A DNA stretch of 64,000 nucleotides from Thalassospira sp. MCCC 1A01428 (GCF_002115825.1 NZ_JFJZ01000006.1:1-64000), one strand, 5' to 3'. Positions 27,786 to 36,420 are shown, numbered from the stretch's first letter. Numbers and translations: made by a program. The notes: generated by a model from the sequence alone, not told the origin.

Positions 27786-28493
27786 ATGAGCGACATCCGA
27801 CACCTGACACCGCTGGTTCTTGGCGATGATGACGAAAATGAAGATGGCTGGCGCCGTGATGGCAAAGGCGATGGCGAACGCCGGTTGCAATTGCGCACCC
27901 CGCGTGACCCCAACGGGACCCGGCAAAAACTGCTGGATGCCGGGTTTGCCGAAATTCGCCGGGCCGGGGTGGACGGGGCATCGATTGCCAATATTATTGA
28001 CCTGGCCGGGGTGACCAAAGGCGCACTTTACCACCATTTTCGCAGTAAAGCGCAATTGGCAAATGCGGTGATTGACGAATGCCTGCCAGCCTATATCGAT
28101 GATATATGGCTGGACGCGCTGGCCTTTGAACAGGATGTTTTACCGGTTCTGATGGCGCAGGTAGACAGGCTTGGCACCCGTGATGCCCCGGAAATATTAA
28201 ATCACGGTTGCCCGCTGGCCCGGCTGGCGTCGGGGGCTGATAACATGGACGATGCCACCCGCAAACGGGTTGATAGCGTTTATCGCTATTGGCGGCGCGG
28301 GCTGGCCGGCCATATCAGCCGGTCGCAATTTGGCAAATATGTTCGCACCGACATTCAGGCATCGTCTGTGGCCGAGTTTATCATGGCTACCCTGCATGGT
28401 TATCTTAGCCGCCCGCCGGTTTTGCGCAGTAGCGATGTTCACGCGGCCTTTGCCGGTGAATATGCCCGCTATCTTAGCAGCCTGCGCCCCTGA
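27786..28493 (+). CDS. TetR-family regulator
   Basis: Regulator of about 235 residues from the ATG at 27786, or longer if the in-frame GTG at 27684 is used. An acidic, low-complexity N-terminal stretch (LGDDDENEDGWRRDGKGDGE) precedes the helix-turn-helix GTRQKLLDAGFAEIRRAGVDGASIANI and GVTKGALYHHFRSKAQL, typical of AcrR/TetR. The C-terminal ligand domain is not close to any type I know. It is divergent from nadK by 270 bp and is followed in the same direction by unknown envelope genes, so its target is unclear. Confidence 0.88.
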   Translation: MSDIRHLTPLVLGDDDENEDGWRRDGKGDGERRLQLRTPRDPNGTRQKLLDAGFAEIRRAGVDGASIANIIDLAGVTKGALYHHFRSKAQLANAVIDECLPAYIDDIWLDALAFEQDVLPVLMAQVDRLGTRDAPEILNHGCPLARLASGADNMDDATRKRVDSVYRYWRRGLAGHISRSQFGKYVRTDIQASSVAEFIMATLHGYLSRPPVLRSSDVHAAFAGEYARYLSSLRP

Positions 28494-28583
28494 TTTTAAC
28501 GCGAACAGTGTGCTTATCCGTCTTGCCCTGAGGTTGGGGCGGGGGTATCTTCCTGTATGGGGTATGGCATGGAGAGGGGCACC

Positions 28584-29819
28584 ATGTTGCGGAAGATCAC
28601 GTTATGTGCGGTGGTTTTGCTGGTTGCTTCTGGTGCCAGCGCAGGGGCGGTTGACAGTGCCGGTTATCTTGACCAGGTGCTTGGCGATGCGTTGGGCCGT
28701 TCGCTGGGCGAATTTGATGCCCGGGTGAAGCTGGAACAGGAAACCCGCGAAACACGCCGGATAGAGGGCGATAAACTTGATGCCATTCGCAACGCTGAAA
28801 TGGAGATTCAGTGGGCCGAATATGAAAAAGCCAAGGCCGAGAAAAAACGCCAGGCAAAACTGGTGGAAGAAAACGAAGCGAAAATAAAGGCCGCCCGCCG
28901 TGCCGCCGACATTGCCCGCATTGAAGCCATTCGCAATTCAGGTGCCTCAAACGCGCAGGCGCAAAATAACGCCACGATCATGGATGCGATTAACCGGGCT
29001 GCAAACAACATTGCCCAGGCCGAAATACAGGGCCGTGCCGCTTCGGAAAATGCCTATGCCACGGTAAATGCACTTAATGCCGCCCGCCGCGCCCAGGCCG
29101 ATGCCGAGGCGCAGCTTGTTGCCGCGCAAAATGCCGCAGCGACCCGTGCGGCGCAGGCCCAGGTTGAAAATGCCCGCAAACAGGCAGAAGCCGCCCGCCT
29201 TGCCGCCGCCCGACAGGCCAGTGCCGCGCAAAGCAGTGCGGCCGCCTCAGCAACAATTATGGCCGGTGTGGTCAAGGGTGGGGCCGGTGGCGCAATAACG
29301 GGCAATAAGGGTTCTGATACCTATGTTGCCTTTGGCGGTGGAACGGCGATGTCGCCTTTGGCACCAAAGGCGGGCGCGGGGACCGGTGCCGGTGCGTCGA
29401 ATGCGGGGGCAGGGGCATCTGGCGGGCCGGGCGGCGTTTTGCTTGCGGCGCGTGAACCGGTAAAACGGATGGAAGCCGTTGCCTATTGTTACACGCGGGA
29501 AAACACATCGGCCGATTTTGGCGACACGCAATGGTTTTGTGATGGCCCGATTCAGAAAACCGAGCTTAAAAATACCATGCCCCAGGCGCTGGAATATGTG
29601 GGCTGTGCGGCGGCGGATATAGACCATCGCCGGGTGCCGTATCAGCAGGGCTTTATCCTGTTTTGTGAAGATGCCCTTTTGCCTTATGACCGCGATATGG
29701 CCGAAAAAATGTCGCTGCCATCCTATATTCTGGTTCGGCGAAACACCTATCACTGTAACAGCGTGGCGCGCCAATGCGATGCATCAAACGCAATCAGCGT
29801 TGTTCCCGGGCATGGGTGA
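28584..29819 (+). CDS. Exported alanine-rich coiled-coil protein, unknown
   Basis: Protein of 411 residues starting at the ATG at 28584 (AGAGGGG upstream). A signal peptide (MLRKITLCAVVLLVASGASA) is followed by about 200 residues of heptad-like, Ala/Glu/Lys/Arg-rich sequence (AEYEKAKAEKKRQAKLVEE and on), which predicts a long coiled coil. A Gly/Ala linker follows, then a C-terminal domain of roughly 110 residues with six cysteines (AYCYT, WFCDG, VGCAA, LFCED, YHCNS, RQCDA) that could form three disulfides. I do not recognise the family. It is the first of three envelope genes in a row; the next starts 4 bp after its stop. Confidence 0.75.
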   Translation: MLRKITLCAVVLLVASGASAGAVDSAGYLDQVLGDALGRSLGEFDARVKLEQETRETRRIEGDKLDAIRNAEMEIQWAEYEKAKAEKKRQAKLVEENEAKIKAARRAADIARIEAIRNSGASNAQAQNNATIMDAINRAANNIAQAEIQGRAASENAYATVNALNAARRAQADAEAQLVAAQNAAATRAAQAQVENARKQAEAARLAAARQASAAQSSAAASATIMAGVVKGGAGGAITGNKGSDTYVAFGGGTAMSPLAPKAGAGTGAGASNAGAGASGGPGGVLLAAREPVKRMEAVAYCYTRENTSADFGDTQWFCDGPIQKTELKNTMPQALEYVGCAAADIDHRRVPYQQGFILFCEDALLPYDRDMAEKMSLPSYILVRRNTYHCNSVARQCDASNAISVVPGHG

Positions 29820-29823
29820 TATC

Positions 29824-31812
29824 ATGAAAACAGGGATGTTTCGCGGCGGCACCAGGTTCGGGTTTTTGCTTTGCGCGATGGCATTGTTTTTGGCAATCAT
29901 GGCGATGCCCCAGGTGCAAATGGCACATGCCGCACCGGCCGCATCAGCCAGCGATGATTTTAAACAACTGGCAACGGCACTGGGCGATGCGGTTATCCGG
30001 GCGGATGACAGCGATACGCTGGAAATGATTGCACGTCTGCGGGCGTTAAACGTACCGCTGGGAAATGAAATTAACTTTGCCGAAGGCCAGGCCTTGATGC
30101 GGATGCACCGCAATGATGCCGCCACAGCCAGCCTGACCAGATATATGGCAGGCAAAGGACGCCTGAAAAAACGTGCGCAGGCGATGCTCGATGAATTAAA
30201 GGCCCGCCAAACCCTGCTCGATAAAAGCTGGCGCCGCGACGAACCCCTTGGCCCCATTCGTCTGACATATCCCGATGGCAGTCATATTGCTGCAAGCAGC
30301 ACGAGCGAAGATTTGGGGTATTCAAACGCCGTAAGCAGTTTTGTCGATGCGCGGGGCGTGGTGCAATGGCGCAGTGTTCTGGGCGGGACCAGCGGTGCAT
30401 TTTTCAAAGCCGGAACCTTGTTGGAAGATGGCCAGTTTGTGATGGCCGGGAGTACCTATGGACCGACCCCGATTGAGCGGACGGTGCCAGCAAATGCTGC
30501 TTTTGTGCGCTATGATGCCTTGGGGCGCGTTGTGTGGCAGCGAAATATTGGTTCCAGCACGGGTAAAAATGCATATGGAACCGGGGTGCTGGCCGATGGC
30601 AAAGGCGGAATGATTGTTTCCTACACGTTGATTGGCGCGCAGGACTATATCGAAAGGCTGGACGGGGATGGCAAAACGCAGTGGCGTTATGTGCCCCCCA
30701 AAGAAAAGAATGTCAGTGATGATCTGGCGGCGATGGTTCGCGATGATGCCGGGAATATCTATTTGCACATGGAGGGGATCAACCCGGTGCTGCGTGTTTT
30801 AAACGCGCAAGGCCAGTTGCTGCGTGTGGTTAAGCCGCAGCCCCCAACCACCGGCTTTGGCAAGGATTTTTGGGAAAAACACAGAAATTACACCCGTGTC
30901 ACGAAAGCTGCCCTGTCACCGGACGGGCGCCATATATATTTGTATGGCGCAAGTAGCTTTGGCGCATCAAGGCGGTCACGCGGCAGTTTGTATGTTGTGG
31001 ATACAACAACAGGTGCCGTGCCGTGGGTTATTGATTTGGGGGCCATGGTTGATTATCGCGATGGGGGTTTTTCCTTTGCTGCTGATAATAAAGGTGTGGT
31101 GGTGACCGGCGTTATCGTGCCTGAAACCGGTCCGCAAGAAGGCAAAAGCTTTTTTACGATCACCCGCTATGCCGCCTTGACCGGGGGAAAGGTTTGGGAA
31201 CGTAGCGAGGAAGTCGGCAGCAATTTGCGGTCGCATCTGGCAACCGTTTCCCTGATGCCATCGGGCATTATGGCCGGGGTGCGGGTGGGCAACAAATTTG
31301 AAACGGTGTTTTTGTCGCATAAGGATTTTGATGCGATCGAGGCCGACCCGACAGCCGATGCGCCCGTTGTTGCCTTTTTGCCCTTTAGCCAAAATACCGA
31401 AGCCCGGCAAGCCTTGCTGCTGGGGCAGGCTCGGGACCGGTTGAATGCGGCAAATGCCCGTCTTGCCCAATGTCAGGCCAGCCTGATTTCGTTAAACCGG
31501 GTTGGGGTTATTCGCGAAGTGCGCGCCGATTGGGGATTTGTTGTTGTTGATCTCGACAGCCCGTCCGGCCCTGGTGGCGATATGCTGGTGCAACGTGATG
31601 ATGGCGCACTGATAAAATTAAAGCCGGGTAAAAAGCCCAACCCCCGGGCCATCTCGGCCATGCCGGAAGATAACAGTTTTAATCAGTTAACATCCGGGAT
31701 GGCGGTTGTGGTGTCGGGGGATGTTCCCCCGTCGCGCTGCCCGGCGGAACTTGCCGCGATGAATGCGGCGCAACAGGAACTTGCCGGGTTAAGCGGGTCA
31801 CAAATAAAATAA
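29824..31812 (+). CDS. Exported beta-propeller-like protein, unknown
   Basis: Protein of 662 residues. The ATG at 29824 lies 4 bp after the previous stop, with GGGTGA of that stop acting as ribosome site, so translation is coupled. A signal peptide ends near MAHAAPA. The N-terminal 130 residues are helical (LQ-rich TPR-like part, LMRMHRNDAATASLTRYM). The middle has repeated blade-like units such as SNAVSSFVDARGVVQWRS, AFVRYDALGRVVWQRN and YIERLDGDGKTQWRYV, resembling PQQ/WD-type beta-propellers. The C-terminal part has a short coiled coil and a beta domain (VGVIREVRADWGFVVVDL). No family or enzyme motif recognised; a scaffold or binding role is plausible. Confidence 0.75.
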   Translation: MKTGMFRGGTRFGFLLCAMALFLAIMAMPQVQMAHAAPAASASDDFKQLATALGDAVIRADDSDTLEMIARLRALNVPLGNEINFAEGQALMRMHRNDAATASLTRYMAGKGRLKKRAQAMLDELKARQTLLDKSWRRDEPLGPIRLTYPDGSHIAASSTSEDLGYSNAVSSFVDARGVVQWRSVLGGTSGAFFKAGTLLEDGQFVMAGSTYGPTPIERTVPANAAFVRYDALGRVVWQRNIGSSTGKNAYGTGVLADGKGGMIVSYTLIGAQDYIERLDGDGKTQWRYVPPKEKNVSDDLAAMVRDDAGNIYLHMEGINPVLRVLNAQGQLLRVVKPQPPTTGFGKDFWEKHRNYTRVTKAALSPDGRHIYLYGASSFGASRRSRGSLYVVDTTTGAVPWVIDLGAMVDYRDGGFSFAADNKGVVVTGVIVPETGPQEGKSFFTITRYAALTGGKVWERSEEVGSNLRSHLATVSLMPSGIMAGVRVGNKFETVFLSHKDFDAIEADPTADAPVVAFLPFSQNTEARQALLLGQARDRLNAANARLAQCQASLISLNRVGVIREVRADWGFVVVDLDSPSGPGGDMLVQRDDGALIKLKPGKKPNPRAISAMPEDNSFNQLTSGMAVVVSGDVPPSRCPAELAAMNAAQQELAGLSGSQIK

Positions 31813-31954
31813 CAGGTCATGATCGCACAGGCCGGCACAGGCTGGCACAGGATCAGGATACAGATAGCGGCCATCATCGCCTGTGATGCCAAATTAAAGG
31901 TCACAGCGGCAGGAACAGGGCGGGCTCTTACCGTTACAGTTTTAGGGAACAAGT

Positions 31955-32383
31955 ATGAAAAAGCGATTTTTGGGGTTGGGGTGCCTGGCTGCTTTTATGC
32001 TGGCCGGGTGCGAATTTAAAGACGCGACGATTGACCGCACGGCAGTTGATTTTATGCCAGCGGATGTTGCGCTGACATTTCTAAATAACAATGCCCGCCC
32101 CTGGACCGACGGATATGATCCGTGTGTTTTAACCGAACATGGCGTTGTGATTGACGGGGATTTATACCCCTACGCCAAAATGCACCTGATCATTGAACGG
32201 AACGCCATTGGCGATTTTTATGATTTGCGGGTGATTGAAAACACATTGATCATTCCGGAATATTGTTCGTACTACAAAGGGCCGGATGATACGGGCACGA
32301 CCGAGGCCGAAATACGGAAAATAGACCGGATTGGCACTGCCTTTGCCGCCCTTGGGGTGGTTGTGCCCGGGGCCGGGAACTAA
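31955..32383 (+). CDS. Small lipoprotein, unknown
   Basis: Protein of 142 residues with a lipoprotein signal: MKKRFLGLGCLAAFMLAGC, lipobox LAGC with the lipidated Cys at 19. The mature part includes DPCVLTEHGVVIDGDLYPYAKMHLIIERN and one more Cys (PEYCSYYKG), so a disulfide between the two is possible. No family recognised. It follows the propeller-like gene by 142 bp and probably belongs to the same group of envelope genes. Confidence 0.72.
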   Translation: MKKRFLGLGCLAAFMLAGCEFKDATIDRTAVDFMPADVALTFLNNNARPWTDGYDPCVLTEHGVVIDGDLYPYAKMHLIIERNAIGDFYDLRVIENTLIIPEYCSYYKGPDDTGTTEAEIRKIDRIGTAFAALGVVVPGAGN

Positions 32384-32505
32384 TCAAATTGTATTTTTAT
32401 CCGGCAAGGGCCAATAAATGTTGGTGTTGGCGATGCCGTGTTGTGCATTGCCGTGAACTTTGATGGATCAAAATTAACACAATAAATTATGTTATTTAAA
32501 AAAAT

Positions 32506-32533
32506 TTGACTAACTAGTAGTGGAAAATATATA
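32506..32533 (+). promoter_or_regulatory. Sigma-70-type promoter of the rhodanese gene
   Basis: TTGACT at 32506-32511 and TATATA at 32528-32533 are separated by 16 bp, both close to consensus, in an AT-rich upstream region. Transcription would begin near 32540, giving a short leader to the ATG at 32573. Confidence 0.7.
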
Positions 32534-32572
32534 AGACCTACAAATCGAATTTCTTTTTGGAGGTTGCATACC

Positions 32573-33496
32573 ATGCGTTCTTATATTCTGGCAGGCATCG
32601 CCGCCATTTCCCTGATGGTTGGCGCAACCGCTGCCCAGGCCGAACGTTTGACCGAAAAGCCGCTGGTTGATACATCCTGGCTGGCCGATAACCTTGGCAA
32701 TGCGTCAATGGTTGTGGTTGATATTCGTTCGCCGGGTAAATCGGGCAATCCCTATTCTGCGGGGCACATCCCCGGCGCGGTTGCTGCGCCCTATGGCAAA
32801 TTTGGCTGGCGTTCAAAGGTTGGCGACGTTGTTGCCATGTTGCCGCCCGTTGACGTGATCGCGCAGCGCGTTGGCAGCCTTGGCATTGATAACGACAAGC
32901 AGGTCGTGATTGTCCCCGCGGGCGATAATTCCAGCGATTTTGGGGCTGCCACCCGTGTTTACTGGACTTTCAAGGTGCTGGGCCATGATGCCGTAACCAT
33001 TCTGGATGGCGGTCAGCGGGCTTGGGTTGCTGCCGATGGTGACATTTCGACCGATGCCGTTGCCCCGCAACAGGTGGCTTTCACCGCCCATTATCGCCCT
33101 GAACTGGTTGCCAGTGCCGATGATGTTGCTGCGGCAAAGGCCAATGGCGTTGCCCTGATTGATGCCCGCCCCGAAGCCCAGTTTGAAGGCAAAAGCAAAA
33201 GCCCGGTTGTTGCCCGTTATGGTGCGATCCCCGGTGCGGTCAATATTTCACAGTCGAAATTCTATGACGAGAAACAGGGTAAATTTGTTGCTGCCGATGT
33301 GATTGAACAATTGGCAGGCAAAGCCGGTGTTTCGCAGAACAGTCAGGAAATTACCTATTGCAACACCGGCCATTGGGCGTCGGTGGCATGGTTTGGCCTG
33401 TCCGAAGTGGCGGGTAACAAAAACACCAAAATGTATGATGGCTCGATGACCGAATGGGCCGCCGATCCGTCGCGCGATGTGGTAAAAACCCAATAA
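32573..33496 (+). CDS. Exported tandem rhodanese (sulfurtransferase)
   Basis: Periplasmic two-domain rhodanese of 307 residues; transfers sulfane sulfur from thiosulfate or 3-mercaptopyruvate-like donors to thiol acceptors. A signal peptide ends at AAQA-ER. The first domain (VVVDIRSPGKSGNPYSAGHIPGAV) has no cysteine at its active-site loop (VVIVPAGDNSSDFG), the usual inactive partner. The second has the active-site loop TYCNTGHWASVAW with the catalytic Cys. GGAGG precedes the ATG. The YeeE/YedE transporter and NPC-repeat genes follow on the same strand after 235 bp, suggesting joint handling of sulfur. Confidence 0.92.
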   Translation: MRSYILAGIAAISLMVGATAAQAERLTEKPLVDTSWLADNLGNASMVVVDIRSPGKSGNPYSAGHIPGAVAAPYGKFGWRSKVGDVVAMLPPVDVIAQRVGSLGIDNDKQVVIVPAGDNSSDFGAATRVYWTFKVLGHDAVTILDGGQRAWVAADGDISTDAVAPQQVAFTAHYRPELVASADDVAAAKANGVALIDARPEAQFEGKSKSPVVARYGAIPGAVNISQSKFYDEKQGKFVAADVIEQLAGKAGVSQNSQEITYCNTGHWASVAWFGLSEVAGNKNTKMYDGSMTEWAADPSRDVVKTQ

Positions 33497-33731
33497 TTCC
33501 GCGGTTTTTATGGTTGCCGGTATGTGTTTGCATTATGGGGTGATCCCTGCAGGGGCAGGGGGCTGAAACATCACTCTTATATTGTGAGGCAAACATACCG
33601 GCGCTGCGCGTAACAATATCGGGCTATGCCGGGGCGGAACTTCAGGGGCGGCTTGATCATATCTTCAAGTGGCCCCTTATGCGTTCGATGCGCACGGCTT
33701 TGTCTGAAAATCAAAATATTCAGGATCAATC

Positions 33732-34958
33732 ATGGCTGATACCAGCGGGGCTGCGGCCCGCACCCAAAGCGCACCCATGCCCCGATTTACCTTTGATCGT
33801 GGCCCGACGGCGATTTGTGCCGTTATCTTTATTGCTGTTGCGCTGATTATTGCCCAGGCCGTTAGCCTGCATCAGATGGTGGTTTATCTGATTGGCGGGG
33901 TGTTGGGGCTTGCGCTTTATCATGCGTCATTCGGTTTTACCGGCGGTTGGCGTCGCATGGCGGTTGAACGTCGCGGGCGCGCTATGAGGGCGCAGTTGCT
34001 GATGATTGCGGTTGCCGCCATTGCCTTTATTCCCCTGCTTGCCTTTGGCGCACCTTTGGGCAACCCGATTGTCGGGGCATTGGCCCCGGTCGGGGTGTCG
34101 GTGCTGGTCGGGGCCCTGATGTTTGGTTTTGGCATGCAACTTGGCGGTGGCTGTGGTTCCGGTACGCTGTTTACGGCGGGCGGTGGTTCGGCCCGCATGT
34201 TGGTGACCCTGGCCTTTTTTGTTTTCGGTGCGCTCATCGGTACGGCTCATTTGCCCATGTGGCTGACCTTGCCGGCCATTCCCGCTGTGGGGCTGGGGGC
34301 GGTTTTTGGCCCGGCAGGCGGGGTGGCTGTAACGCTTGTTGCTCTGGCACTGGTCGCGTTGATTACGGTGGTGATTGAACGTCGGGCCCATGGGGCGCTT
34401 GAAACGGTTTCTGCCCCGTCACGTTCAGGCTGGCCGCGTTTTTTTCACGGTCCATGGCCGCTGGTAGGAACCGGTTTTTTGCTGGCGGGGATGAACGTCA
34501 TCACCTTGCTGGTGACTGGTCACCCGTGGTCAATCACGTTCGGGTTCGGGGTCTGGGGCGCTAAAATCGCCCAGGTGTTTGGCGTTGGTGTTGAAAACTG
34601 GGCGTTCTGGAACTGGCCCGGACCGGCGCGCGCCCTGCATAATTCAGTGCTGGCCGATGATACATCGGTGATGAATTTTGGCATTCTGATCGGGGCGGCG
34701 CTGGCAGCGGCCCTGGCAGGTAAATTTGCCCCGCGGGTGCGGGTGCCAATGGCATCGCTTGTGGCTGCGGCAATTGGCGGCGTTTTGATGGGTTATGGTG
34801 CCCGTCTTGCCTTTGGTTGCAACATTGGTGCGCTGTTTAGTGGCATTGCATCGGGCAGCCTGCATGGCTGGTTGTGGTTTGCGGCGGCCTTTACCGGCAG
34901 TTTGCTTGGTATTGCCGTTCGCCCCGTTTTTGGCCTTGATGGATTTAAAAAGAAATGA
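33732..34958 (+). CDS. YeeE/YedE (TsuA-like) thiosulfate/sulfur transporter
   Basis: Inner-membrane protein of 408 residues with about ten hydrophobic helices, both halves fused. Conserved loops are FGMQLGGGCGSGTLFTAGGG and YGARLAFGCNIGALFSGIASG; in the thiosulfate transporter TsuA, cysteines in these loops are essential and relay thiosulfate. The family is therefore expected to import thiosulfate or another sulfur species. Its stop overlaps the start of the NPC-repeat gene by 4 bp (ATGA), so the two proteins are made together. Placement after an exported rhodanese supports a sulfur role. Confidence 0.9.
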   Translation: MADTSGAAARTQSAPMPRFTFDRGPTAICAVIFIAVALIIAQAVSLHQMVVYLIGGVLGLALYHASFGFTGGWRRMAVERRGRAMRAQLLMIAVAAIAFIPLLAFGAPLGNPIVGALAPVGVSVLVGALMFGFGMQLGGGCGSGTLFTAGGGSARMLVTLAFFVFGALIGTAHLPMWLTLPAIPAVGLGAVFGPAGGVAVTLVALALVALITVVIERRAHGALETVSAPSRSGWPRFFHGPWPLVGTGFLLAGMNVITLLVTGHPWSITFGFGVWGAKIAQVFGVGVENWAFWNWPGPARALHNSVLADDTSVMNFGILIGAALAAALAGKFAPRVRVPMASLVAAAIGGVLMGYGARLAFGCNIGALFSGIASGSLHGWLWFAAAFTGSLLGIAVRPVFGLDGFKKK

Positions 34959-35446
34959 CCGATCGTAATTATTTGCTCTATGGCGCGGTTTTTCTGGCGG
35001 CAACAGGTGCCATCGCCGCCGACCATTTTAGCCACGCCACAGCCACCCCTAATCCACCTGCTATTGCCAAACCGGCACCGGCGGCATCGGATAACGGAAA
35101 TCCGTGTGCGGCGGGTAATCCCTGTGGCGCGGGCAACCCGTGTGCAGCGGCCAGCCCCTGCATGGCCAACCCTTGCGGTGCGGCGGGCACCAATGCCAAC
35201 CCGTGCGCCGGGTTTAATCCCTGTGCTGCTGAAAATCCCTGCGGTGCGGCAAACCCGTGCAGTGCAGCTAACCCGTGTGGCGCATATAATCCATGCGCCG
35301 CGAGTAACCCCTGTGCGGCAAGTAATCCGTGCGGGGCGTTTAACCCCTGTGCTGCGGGCAACCCGTGTGCGCCAGCAATGAGCAATCCCTGTGCTGCTGA
35401 AAACCCTTGCGGGGCGTACAATCCTTGTGGGGCAGCCGGCCAATAA
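34955..35446 (+). CDS. Membrane-anchored NPC-repeat cysteine-rich protein
   Basis: Protein of 163 residues. An N-terminal hydrophobic segment (YLLYGAVFLAATGAIAAD) is a signal peptide or anchor, followed by a Pro/Ala linker and then, from about residue 47 to the end, 18 copies of an N-P-C (one S-P-C) motif, mostly in six-residue units N-P-C-A/G-A-x. All 18 cysteines are in these motifs. Its ATG overlaps the stop of the YeeE/YedE transporter by 4 bp, so it is translationally coupled to it. The evenly spaced cysteines suggest metal binding or carrying of persulfide sulfur outside the membrane; this is inference. Repeats are conserved in protein but varied in codons, so selection acts on the peptide. 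Family function unknown to me. Confidence 0.85.
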   Translation: MTDRNYLLYGAVFLAATGAIAADHFSHATATPNPPAIAKPAPAASDNGNPCAAGNPCGAGNPCAAASPCMANPCGAAGTNANPCAGFNPCAAENPCGAANPCSAANPCGAYNPCAASNPCAASNPCGAFNPCAAGNPCAPAMSNPCAAENPCGAYNPCGAAGQ

Positions 35447-35533
35447 GGGTGTCGGTAACTGATTGTAAATCAATATCTTCCAATCTGTGCTAGGGGGCGG
35501 TTTATGCGCCTTTCTTAGCGTTTTGGGGGATAC

Positions 35534-36340
35534 ATGGCGGGTCGTAGGTGGGGCGAAACTGAATTATTGGTGGCCCTTAAGATTTATTTCGAGCTTGAGT
35601 TTGGGCAATTCCACCAATATCAACCTCGCATTATCGAGATTTCTAAAGTGCTGGATCGGACACCAAGTTCGCTGGCGATGAAGTTATGTAATTTCGCCAG
35701 TCTTGACCCGGCGATGAACGGCAAGGGCCTAAAAGGGGCAAGTCAGGCTGATCGCGACTTGATGGCAGCCTTTGTTGCCGATCCGGAAAGTATCGTTGGT
35801 AAGGTTGAAGATGCCGTCATGCGCGTCCTTGATCGCGATCAATACGACGATGGCCTTAATGGTTCAGTGCCGCCACCCCGTCAATTTGACGAAGGAGATA
35901 TGCCGTTTTTGGGACGGCCACCAGCGGTGACAGAGCGTGTTTCCCTGCGTAAAAATCGCGTCGGGCAGTCATTTTTCCGAGATGCAGTGTTATCGGGTTA
36001 TTATCATCAATGTGGAGTCTGTGGGCTAAAGATAACAAACTTATTGGTCGCATCGCATATCGTGCCGTGGAATCAGCGCCACGATTTAAGGTTGCGGCCC
36101 GATAACGGCATCTCTCTTTGTTCGATCCATGATAAAGCATTTGACCTAGGGTTTTGGACGCTAGACAGCCAATTTCACATTAGGTTGAGCAAAAAGTTAC
36201 AAGATGATAAATCCGATATCTCTATGAGTTATTTCGGTAAATTTGACGGATGCAGTCTTAATTTGCCTTTTCGGTTTACCCCAAATGCAGAATGCCTGAA
36301 TTGGCATCGCGAAAATGTTTTTTTAGATGAGAAACCCTAA
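35534..36340 (+). CDS. HNH endonuclease-like protein
   Basis: Protein of 268 residues. The N-terminal part (residues 1-110) looks like a DNA-binding or specificity domain (WGETELLVALKIYFELEFGQF, then RTPSSLAMKLCNFASLDP). The C-terminal HNH domain has CGVCGLKI, ASHIVPWNQRHDLRLRPDNGISLCSIHDKAFDLG, carrying the His and Asn/His of the ββα-metal fold and a zinc-binding CxxC. It resembles putative restriction or defence endonucleases annotated HNH_2. No methyltransferase is adjacent, so it may be modification-dependent or have another role. GGGGGA lies upstream of the ATG at 35534. Confidence 0.85.
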   Translation: MAGRRWGETELLVALKIYFELEFGQFHQYQPRIIEISKVLDRTPSSLAMKLCNFASLDPAMNGKGLKGASQADRDLMAAFVADPESIVGKVEDAVMRVLDRDQYDDGLNGSVPPPRQFDEGDMPFLGRPPAVTERVSLRKNRVGQSFFRDAVLSGYYHQCGVCGLKITNLLVASHIVPWNQRHDLRLRPDNGISLCSIHDKAFDLGFWTLDSQFHIRLSKKLQDDKSDISMSYFGKFDGCSLNLPFRFTPNAECLNWHRENVFLDEKP

Positions 36341-36390
36341 GTTCTCTGTAGATTCGCTAAAAACCTTGGGGGCAGGTTGAAATATCCCGT

Positions 36391-36420
36391 TTGACAACGT
36401 CGTGGAACTCTGCGTATCTT
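36391..36420 (+). promoter_or_regulatory. Strong sigma-70 promoter of the helicase gene
   Basis: TTGACA (36391-36396) and TATCTT (36415-36420) are separated by 18 bp. The predicted start near 36427 gives a leader of almost 200 bases before the helicase start codon. Confidence 0.78.

Noticed and set aside
35090..35440. CRISPR-like or satellite repeats
   Set aside because: The periodic DNA pattern is caused by the NPC peptide repeats; unit length is about 18 bp with no constant spacers, and codons vary.
34793..35473. A 226-residue open frame on the minus strand across the NPC-repeat gene
   Set aside because: It is the antisense shadow of the repeats: its own repetitive Arg/Thr/Gly pattern follows from the plus-strand N-P-C codons, and it overlaps the end of the transporter gene.
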